Source: Bacteroidia bacterium (GTDB lineage: Bacteria; Bacteroidota; Bacteroidia; UKL13-3). From it: DNA of 64,000 nucleotides. The notes under the pieces are model-generated. The model was given only the letters and a program-made list of their open reading frames with translations. It ran no database searches and was not told the origin of the DNA. The translations under genes were made by a program, and so were the position numbers. Position 1 is the stretch's first letter. Each line of letters opens with the position of its first letter. Of this stretch, positions 50,336 through 57,545 are shown one piece after another. The stretch spans positions 1 through 64,000 of the forward strand of contig JAIOYZ010000009.1 of assembly GCA_021740845.1 (NCBI GenBank). Direction: 5' to 3'.

Positions 50336-52183
50336 TTATGAAGTACTATTGGCTAAATGAACGTAATACATCTCCATTTCTCCCTTACCTTTTGCCGATA
50401 TTTTACCTCGATTTTCAAATGTAAAGAGCTTGTTTTCTTTTAAAATTTGGTAGGTGTTATCACCAATATTTACCATTCCTGCCTCGCCCGAGGATTCAAT
50501 TCTACTAGCAGTATTTACGGTATCTCCCCAGATATCGTATTGAAATTTTTTAACGCCTACAATTCCAGCAACTAGCGGACCTGTATTTATACCAACACGC
50601 ATTTTAAAGGAAGGCCTTCCTAATTCTGCATTGTGTTTACTTCTATTTGCAATAAACGATTGCATTTCTAATGCAGCTAGCACTGTATTTTTAACAGAGT
50701 CAGCAAAAGGAATTGGAATTCCGCCTGCTGCCATATAAGAATCTCCAATGGTTTTTATTTTTTCAATACCATATTTACCAACTATTTCATCAAAGGCTTC
50801 AAAGCACAAGCTAATTTCTTCCACCAATTCTTTTGCACTTAATTTTTCTGAGAGTTGGGTAAAACCAACAAAATCGGTAAAAAGCACTGTAACTGATGTA
50901 AAATCGCGAGCCTCAGATTTACCTGTATTCATTAATTCCTCAGCAATTTCTGAAGGTAGAATATTGAGCAACAGATTGTCGGAACGGACTTTTTCTTTTT
51001 CAATTCCGAGTTTTGCCTGTTTAACAAGTTTGTATCTGAAATAAAAGCTGGCAGATAAAATAAGTAGAATTACTCCAATGCCAAAGAGAATATTTCTAGT
51101 TGTATTTTTTCTTTGAAGCAAGGTTTCATTGGCTAATTTCATTTCTAATAATTCGGTAGCTCTTGCCAAACTGTCCACTTCCATTTGATTTGAAAATTCG
51201 ATGGCTTGCAATTTTTTTATGGTTTCACTCTTGTTTAAGCTATCAGAAACTACGGTCATACGTTCATAAAATTCTAACGCTTTTTTATGGTCGCCCGTGC
51301 TTTTATATGCTTTAAACAAGCAGTTGCAAGCGCTTTTTTCTTGAACCGAGTTGCCTGATGTTGAAGCTTTTTCTAAGGCTCTAGCGCACCATAATTTTGC
51401 TTCTTTGTAATAGCCTTTTGTTTCATAAATCTGACCAATATTATTAAAATGGCGAGCGAGTAAAAAGTTGTCTGAAAGTTCTTCATCCAATAACAAGGAG
51501 CGTTTTATATATTCAATTCCTTGGGCTGGGTTTCCTTCTTGTATTTCTATGGTTCCCAACATAGATAAGCTAATAGAAATGCCTCGTTTGTCGTTTTCCT
51601 CCTCCTGAATTTTAAGTGCTTCTAGGGTATATGCTTTTGCCTCTTTGTATTTTCCTTGATCTTTATAAATGGCAGCAATATTTCCAAAAGGTGCAGCTAA
51701 TTCCTTTTTTAATTTTAAGCTTTTGAAAATTGAAATAGCCTTTTGAAAATAATCCATTGCTTTGCCAAGTTCGTTCTGATTTTGGTAAACCAATCCAATA
51801 ACATTATAGCAATTCCCAATTCCTTTTTGGTCGTTTATTTCTTCTCTAATTTTAAAAGATTGTTGGTAATAATCAAGAGCTAGAAAATGATTACCTCTTA
51901 TGGCAAAGCATACACCTTGAAGTATTAAAGCATCTGAAATCTGCTTTTTTAGACCTTTTTCTGTGGCAAAATTATAGGCTAATTTGGCAAAATAAAAGCC
52001 AGAGTCGTTATAGGTAAAGAGGTACTTTTCCCAAGTCAGTTGGTATAAGGCATTCAATCGTGTGGTATCAGAAAGGTTCGGGTTGATCCAAACTGATTTT
52101 AAGGAATCGAATTGATTTTGTGCACGCCCAATACAGTTTAAGCAAATTAACAAAAGAAGAAAAATTGATTTCTTGTAAAACAT
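50336..52183 (-). CDS. TPR-class III adenylate cyclase
   Basis: This 615-aa protein has a signal peptide (ending NCIGRAQ), about six tetratricopeptide repeats (~60-320, for example GIGNCYNVIGLVYQNQNELG) and a membrane helix (NILFGIGVILLILSASFYF, ~365-385). A linker and a class III cyclase domain (~430-600) follow. Metal-binding Asp437 (VTVLFTDFVGF) and Asp481 (KTIGDSYMA) are present. Lys in KIKTIGD and Asp550 in QYDIWGD indicate ATP rather than GTP. Asn557 and Arg561 (NTASR) complete the site. The TPRs would face the periplasm and couple an outside signal to cAMP (inference). A cAMP-responsive Crp/Fnr regulator could be a target. Confidence 0.9.
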   Translation of the reverse strand: MFYKKSIFLLLLICLNCIGRAQNQFDSLKSVWINPNLSDTTRLNALYQLTWEKYLFTYNDSGFYFAKLAYNFATEKGLKKQISDALILQGVCFAIRGNHFLALDYYQQSFKIREEINDQKGIGNCYNVIGLVYQNQNELGKAMDYFQKAISIFKSLKLKKELAAPFGNIAAIYKDQGKYKEAKAYTLEALKIQEEENDKRGISISLSMLGTIEIQEGNPAQGIEYIKRSLLLDEELSDNFLLARHFNNIGQIYETKGYYKEAKLWCARALEKASTSGNSVQEKSACNCLFKAYKSTGDHKKALEFYERMTVVSDSLNKSETIKKLQAIEFSNQMEVDSLARATELLEMKLANETLLQRKNTTRNILFGIGVILLILSASFYFRYKLVKQAKLGIEKEKVRSDNLLLNILPSEIAEELMNTGKSEARDFTSVTVLFTDFVGFTQLSEKLSAKELVEEISLCFEAFDEIVGKYGIEKIKTIGDSYMAAGGIPIPFADSVKNTVLAALEMQSFIANRSKHNAELGRPSFKMRVGINTGPLVAGIVGVKKFQYDIWGDTVNTASRIESSGEAGMVNIGDNTYQILKENKLFTFENRGKISAKGKGEMEMYYVHLANSTS

Positions 52184-52266
52184 AGCAAATATTTGGGAGG
52201 CAAAGGTTAGGGAAACAAATAATGTAAAGGCATTTTGGAAAGATACTATGCCAATATATTTAAAGC

Positions 52267-52362
52267 TTAATCTTTTTTCTTTTTGTACTTATTAGTTAAT
52301 ACAATTATTACAGGAATAATTGATACCGAAGCAACAATGATAATGTAGGAAAGAGTGTCCAT
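52267..52362 (-). CDS. Small single-pass membrane protein (31 aa)
   Basis: The frame is MDTLSYIIIVASVSIIPVII then VLTNKYKKKKD. It has one hydrophobic helix and a strongly basic tail, the same layout as the 29-aa ORF at 22582. It lies about 85 bp upstream of the cyclase gene on the same strand and could share its transcript. No family was recognised. The codon pattern and clear topology argue for a real microprotein. Confidence 0.5.
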   Translation of the reverse strand: MDTLSYIIIVASVSIIPVIIVLTNKYKKKKD

Positions 52363-52614
52363 AAGGGTTATTTTTTAGGTATAAAACTATTTTAACAAAA
52401 AAACTGCTCTCACGAAGTAAGCGAAATATTTGAATAAAATTACCCATAGCTTCGGTCACGATTTAATTAAAAGAATAAACGAAAAGTATAAATTTACCCA
52501 TAGGCATCAACCATGGCCTCAAACACCCTTGAACAAAAAATCACTCCTTTTTAAACCTTTCTATTTTTTTAGCATCGAAACAAAGTGCAACTTTGAACCC
52601 TTAATTTATCGATT

Positions 52615-55440
52615 TTGAAATTTATACCTATTCGCAGCCTTATATTTCTTTGTTTCTCCTTGCTATTTGTGTCTTTTGGTTCAGCCCAAACCTATAAAAT
52701 TACTGGCAAAATACTAGAAAAAGAGAACCTGCAAGTTGTTATTGGCGCAAGTATTTCCCTTAAAAGCGGACAAAAAATTGTGGGAGGAACGGCGTCTAAT
52801 GAAAAAGGCTTGTTTCAAATCAACAATGTTTTGCCAGATACTTATTCTTTAACCATTAGTTATATTGGCTTAAAAACCAAAGTTGTAAAGCTTATTGTAT
52901 CCGAAGACAAAACCATGGGAGCTATTTTTTTAGAGAAATCGGATCAAGCCTTAAAAGAAATAAAAATTGAAGCAAAAGAAATTAGGGTAGAACAAATTGG
53001 GGATACAACCAGCATCAATGCATCTGCATTTAAAGTTAATCCAGATGCTACAGCAGAAGACCTTTTGAAGAAAATGCCTGGTATCACAATTGAAAATGGA
53101 ACCATTAAAGCTCAAGGCGAGGATGTAAAAAAGGTATTATTGGATGGCAAAGAGTTTTTTGGCGATGATGCACAAATGGCTTTAAAAAACCTGCCTGCAG
53201 AGATTATAGACAAAGTTCAAGTATTTAACCGCTTGGGTGATCAAGCACAATTCACTGGATTTAACGATGGCAATACAGATAAAACAGTAAATATTACTAC
53301 CAAAACGGGCAAGAGCAATGGTAAATTTGGGAAAATATTTGCTGGCTATGGCACCAACGATAGGTACCAAGCAGGCGTAAACTATAATTTATTTAATGGA
53401 GATAGAAGACTAACCGTTTTGGGAATGTCGAATAATATTAACCAGCAAAATTTCTCCATGCAAGATTTGTTTGGCGGCGGTTCTAGTAGAATGCCTTCTG
53501 GCGGTGGTGGCGGCCGTTCAAGATCTTATGGCATGAGTAGTTCCATGGCGGATTTTTTTGTAGGACAACAAACAGGTATTAGCAGAACCAATTCCATTGG
53601 ATTGAATTACTCTGATGTATGGAAAACAAAAACCAAAGTTAGCGCCAGTTATTTCTTTAATAATAGCAATACCAAAACCCAAAGCACCACCAATAGAACT
53701 TATTTGATTAATAACGAAACTGCACAATTATACAAAGACAGTACAACAAGCGAAACCACCAATTTTAATAACCGTTTCAATATGCGCTTGGAGCATATGT
53801 TCGATTCTTCTAATGCCTTGATTTACTCGCCAAGATTGAGTTTTCAAACCAACAATAATACCAGCGATCAGTTAACAGGAAATTACATGAACGATACCTT
53901 GTTAAATGCTACCTTAACCAATAAAAAGCCAATAAATACAGGTTATACCATTACCAATAATATTTTGTTTCGCCACAAATTTTCTAAGGTTGGCAGAACA
54001 ATTAGTTTGAACCTAGTAAATGATTATAGCAAGAAAAACTCGGAAACAGATCAGTATTCTGATATTTATACTCGAGATACAAGCTCTGTTTTGAACTTAA
54101 GAAGTATTCAACAATTAAGCACCACACTTACCACTAGCAATAATAATTCTGCCAATTTAACTTATACAGAAAGGTTAACAGATTCTTCAATGCTTCAGTT
54201 TAGTTATAATCCTGGTTTGAACCTAAATTTTTCTGACAAACAAACTAATGGATTTGACACTATCTCTCAAGAATATTCTACCTTGAATACCTTATTGAGC
54301 AATACTTTTGACAATAAAGTAACCACTCATAAATTTAACGTTGGAGTTAATATTAATAAAGCTAAGTATTCTTTAACTGCAGGGGTAACACAACAATTCT
54401 TAACCTTAAGTAGCTTGCAAACTTATCCTATAAATAACCAGTTTGATAAGAGCTTTAGTAACCTTTTGCCTAATGTTGTTTATAAATACAACCTCAACGC
54501 TACAAAGAGCATTCGCATGGTTTATAGAACCAATACCAATACACCAAGTGTTACGCAATTGCAAAATGTAATAGACAATACCAATCCTCTAATGTTGTCG
54601 GCTGGAAATCCAAATTTGGGGCAAGAATATTCACATACTTTTTTAACTCGTTACGGTTCTAATAATAGACACAGCTCTCAGAGTTTCTTTATTTTTGCCA
54701 TGGCAACCCTTACCAATAATTACATTGCTAATGGAACCTTTACTGCCACCAAAGATTCTATATTACCCAATGGTATGATAATTACCAGAGGAGCACAAAT
54801 TAACCAACCTATCAACCTTGATGGAAATGTGAGCGCAAGAAGTTTTGCTACTTATGGTTTGCCCTTAAGCAAATTAAAAAGCAACCTAAATGTTAACCTT
54901 GGTGTAAACTATTCTAAAGTGCCTGGTATGGTTAATTACCAAGTTAATTATGCCAATACTTTTAATATCACAGGAGGCATGGTTCTAGGCAGCAACATTA
55001 GCGATAGAGTGGATTTTACAGTTAGTCATAATGCAAATATTAATCTTGTTACCAATACCCTATTGGCCAATCAGAATAGCAACTATTTTATTAATTCAAG
55101 CGATTTAAAAATTAATGTAATGCCAACTGTAGCGTGGGTAATAAATACACAATTAAATTATACCAATTACCAAGGTTTGGGAAGCAGTTTCAATCAAGAT
55201 TTCTTATTGTGGAATGCTGGTATTGCATATAAATTCTTAAAGAGAATGGCTGAAGTAAAACTATCTGTATTTGATTTGCTGAACCAAAACAATAGTATAA
55301 GTAGAACCGTTACAGAAACGTATATTGAAGACACTAAATCCAATGTGCTGAACCGTTATTTTATGATAACATTTACTTATAATTTAAGAAAGTTTACCGC
55401 TTTGCCTCCACCTCCAACTTTTCCGGGAGGCATGCATTAA
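52615..55440 (+). CDS. Outer-membrane beta-barrel receptor with carboxypeptidase-regulatory-like domain
   Basis: This 941-aa protein starts at TTG 52615 (MKFIPIRSLIFLCFSLLFVS then FGSAQ, a signal peptide); no ATG precedes it in frame. Residues ~26-110 are a CarboxypepD_reg-like domain (ITGKILEKENLQVVIGASIS, GLFQINNVLPDTYSLTISYI). A plug-like region follows (ATAEDLLKKMPGITIENGTI, VKKVLLDGKEFFGDD). A long barrel (OMP_b-brl_3 type) rich in Asn, Ser and Thr ends YFMITFTYNLRKF. A Gly-rich insert lies near 285 (GGGSSRMPSGGGGGRSR). It resembles TonB-dependent transporters but shows no obvious TonB box. The ligand is unknown. Confidence 0.85.
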   Translation: MKFIPIRSLIFLCFSLLFVSFGSAQTYKITGKILEKENLQVVIGASISLKSGQKIVGGTASNEKGLFQINNVLPDTYSLTISYIGLKTKVVKLIVSEDKTMGAIFLEKSDQALKEIKIEAKEIRVEQIGDTTSINASAFKVNPDATAEDLLKKMPGITIENGTIKAQGEDVKKVLLDGKEFFGDDAQMALKNLPAEIIDKVQVFNRLGDQAQFTGFNDGNTDKTVNITTKTGKSNGKFGKIFAGYGTNDRYQAGVNYNLFNGDRRLTVLGMSNNINQQNFSMQDLFGGGSSRMPSGGGGGRSRSYGMSSSMADFFVGQQTGISRTNSIGLNYSDVWKTKTKVSASYFFNNSNTKTQSTTNRTYLINNETAQLYKDSTTSETTNFNNRFNMRLEHMFDSSNALIYSPRLSFQTNNNTSDQLTGNYMNDTLLNATLTNKKPINTGYTITNNILFRHKFSKVGRTISLNLVNDYSKKNSETDQYSDIYTRDTSSVLNLRSIQQLSTTLTTSNNNSANLTYTERLTDSSMLQFSYNPGLNLNFSDKQTNGFDTISQEYSTLNTLLSNTFDNKVTTHKFNVGVNINKAKYSLTAGVTQQFLTLSSLQTYPINNQFDKSFSNLLPNVVYKYNLNATKSIRMVYRTNTNTPSVTQLQNVIDNTNPLMLSAGNPNLGQEYSHTFLTRYGSNNRHSSQSFFIFAMATLTNNYIANGTFTATKDSILPNGMIITRGAQINQPINLDGNVSARSFATYGLPLSKLKSNLNVNLGVNYSKVPGMVNYQVNYANTFNITGGMVLGSNISDRVDFTVSHNANINLVTNTLLANQNSNYFINSSDLKINVMPTVAWVINTQLNYTNYQGLGSSFNQDFLLWNAGIAYKFLKRMAEVKLSVFDLLNQNNSISRTVTETYIEDTKSNVLNRYFMITFTYNLRKFTALPPPPTFPGGMH

Positions 55441-56529
55441 TTAAGGAATAGCAATGGTGCAACTCACCATTTTATGGTCGCTAAAATTTAATGTATTGGT
55501 ACGGTAATGGTAACTGTTCCAAGAAGGATCGTGTAAGATATAATCAATTCTAAAAGAAGGCATTTTGCCAATATATGTTCTGCTCATGCCTTTTCCAGAC
55601 TCTTTAAAAGAATCCTTCATGTCGCCACGAATGGTATGGTAAGAATAACTCGTTGGAGAGTCGTTAAAATCCCCACATAATACAACCTTATATGGGCTAT
55701 CCAAAAGGCGTTCTCTTATCTTATTTGCTTGCTTAGCTCTATATTGAAAAGCGTATTTTAACTTAGCTATAATCTTCCTAATTTTATAGGTATCAGTTGT
55801 TTCATCTCCATCTTTTAATTCTTGAATAGTTCTGTAATCGTCTTTGTCGAAAACAATTGATTTAAGATGGGTATTTACTATTCTGATAGTATCCCCAGCA
55901 AAAAGTATATCTGCAAAAACGGTGAGGTTACTATTCTGATTTTCTAGTTCTAAAAAGCCTTTGTTTACAATTGGGTATCGAGAAAATATACAAACCCCAT
56001 AGCCCGTTGGAAAGGTATTGCTCAAAGCATCTGCATTTACATTGGAGTAATTGTGGTATTGAGCAAAGAATTTTTTAAACATGGGCTTTTCATAGTTTCC
56101 TCCCAAATTGGCAAATTCCTGCAAGCAGATTACATCAGGTGCAAGCGTGTCGAGCATATTAAAAAAGAAAGAAGAATCGCCTCCACTATAATCGTAAGCG
56201 CCCATATAATGGGTGTTAAAGGTAACTACATTTAATAAATTAGCTTTGTTGTTTTCGGGTATTTCTACTTGGTTAATTTGAATAAAAGCAGGAATATTCC
56301 AAATGGATAAAAGAAATCCTCCTAAGGAAACAAAACTCCATCTGCTTTTTTGGATCAGCCAGAATAATAAAACTAAAATATTGGCTAAAGCTATAAATGG
56401 GAATGAAAGCCCAAAAAATGCCAAAGGCCAAAATTCACCAGGGCTAAAAAATGGTGAAAGGGTGGCTAAGGCCAAAGCCAATGCCAACAGAATACCAACG
56501 GGAATAAATATGCCTCTTATTATTTTCAA
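55441..56529 (-). CDS. Endonuclease/exonuclease/phosphatase-family protein, membrane-anchored
   Basis: This 362-aa protein has three N-terminal membrane helices (GILLALALALATLSPFF, AFFGLSFPFIALANILVLLF, FVSLGGFLLSIWNIPAF). An EEP domain follows: VVTFNTHYMGAYDYSGGDSS, ICLQEFANLGG (catalytic Glu), VLCGDFNDSPTSYSY, and FSDHKMVSCTI (Asp-His). It lacks a signal peptide but should be exported. The family cleaves phosphodiesters of nucleic acids or phospholipids. Its stop directly abuts that of the outer-membrane gene (zero-gap convergence), and the rhomboid gene lies just upstream. Confidence 0.88.
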   Translation of the reverse strand: MKIIRGIFIPVGILLALALALATLSPFFSPGEFWPLAFFGLSFPFIALANILVLLFWLIQKSRWSFVSLGGFLLSIWNIPAFIQINQVEIPENNKANLLNVVTFNTHYMGAYDYSGGDSSFFFNMLDTLAPDVICLQEFANLGGNYEKPMFKKFFAQYHNYSNVNADALSNTFPTGYGVCIFSRYPIVNKGFLELENQNSNLTVFADILFAGDTIRIVNTHLKSIVFDKDDYRTIQELKDGDETTDTYKIRKIIAKLKYAFQYRAKQANKIRERLLDSPYKVVLCGDFNDSPTSYSYHTIRGDMKDSFKESGKGMSRTYIGKMPSFRIDYILHDPSWNSYHYRTNTLNFSDHKMVSCTIAIP

Positions 56530-56535
56530 GGGGTT

Positions 56536-57438
56536 TTAGTCTTTACTTGCCTTAAACAAAATTTCTTTCTCTTTTTTACTTAAACTTTCATAACCATTCT
56601 TGGAAATCTTCTCCAAAATTTGGTCAATTTCTTGCTGACTAGGTTTTGCATTTCCATTGTCTACGCGCATTTTGGAATTGTTGGCTTTGTGATGAATTTT
56701 AAGTTTCGGTTTGGCAACAAATAAGTTTCCAATTGCATTGAAAAAGGCATCCAATTGATTGGCAAAATTACTTTTGCTATATATAATTTTAATAAATAAA
56801 TATCCAAATGCCGCTCCTCCCAAATGGGCTATATGTCCGCCAGCATTGCCATTAGGAATGCTAATTAGGTCTAAAAGAACAGAAAATAAAGCTATGTATT
56901 TTAACCTAACAGGACCTAATAAAAACAACACAACTTGGTATTCGGGTAATAAGGTAGCAGTGGCAACTACAACAGAAAGTACGCCCGCAGAAGCGCCAAG
57001 TGCTCTAGAACTATCCACCATATTGCTAAAGGCAGGAAAAATATTATAGGCCAACATATAGATAAGTCCACCAAAAATTCCACCTAAAAAATATGCTTGA
57101 AAGGTTTTTGAATTACCCAAATATTGCTGAAACAAGTTCCCCATCCAATACAACCAAAGCATGTTAAACAGCAAATGCATAAAGCCTTCGTGCAAAAACA
57201 TATAGCTAATTAAGCTCCAAGGTTGGAGAATAAATTTAGAAAGTGAAGATGGAAGCATTAAGTATTCTATCCAGCTCGACTGAATTCCACCTCTATTAAA
57301 TAGGTATAATATTACACCCATGAGGGCAAAAAGGAGATATACACCAACATTAATCAGAATGATTTTGATGATGGCGTTGCCTTGCTGAAATTTTAATTTT
57401 AATTCTTCTATCACAATTCGGGTATACTTTTCAAACAT
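56536..57438 (-). CDS. Rhomboid-family intramembrane serine protease
   Basis: This 300-aa protein has six or seven membrane helices. The catalytic Ser is in ALGASAGVLSVVV (about residue 148) and the His in GGHIAHLGGAAFGYLF (about 205), forming the dyad. The C-terminal soluble tail (KPSQQEIDQILEKISKNGYE then SLSKKEKEILF) is common to Bacteroidota rhomboids. The gene ends 6 bp before the EEP gene, so the two are probably cotranscribed. The substrate is unknown. Confidence 0.9.
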   Translation of the reverse strand: MFEKYTRIVIEELKLKFQQGNAIIKIILINVGVYLLFALMGVILYLFNRGGIQSSWIEYLMLPSSLSKFILQPWSLISYMFLHEGFMHLLFNMLWLYWMGNLFQQYLGNSKTFQAYFLGGIFGGLIYMLAYNIFPAFSNMVDSSRALGASAGVLSVVVATATLLPEYQVVLFLLGPVRLKYIALFSVLLDLISIPNGNAGGHIAHLGGAAFGYLFIKIIYSKSNFANQLDAFFNAIGNLFVAKPKLKIHHKANNSKMRVDNGNAKPSQQEIDQILEKISKNGYESLSKKEKEILFKASKD

Positions 57439-57493
57439 ACGAATAGCAGAGGGTTTTCAAAAACCAAATATTCTCTTAAATTGCCAAAGCTAC

Positions 57494-57523
57494 TTGCTTT
57501 TAGTATGTTAGGTATTAAGTTTG
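57494..57523 (+). promoter_or_regulatory. Promoter for the amidohydrolase operon
   Basis: TTG (57494-57496) and TAAGTTTG (57516-57523) are separated by 19 bp, an ideal Bacteroidota promoter. It ends 22 bp before the ATG at 57546. Confidence 0.75.
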
Positions 57524-57545
57524 GTTTTGTAAAAATTTAGAACTC

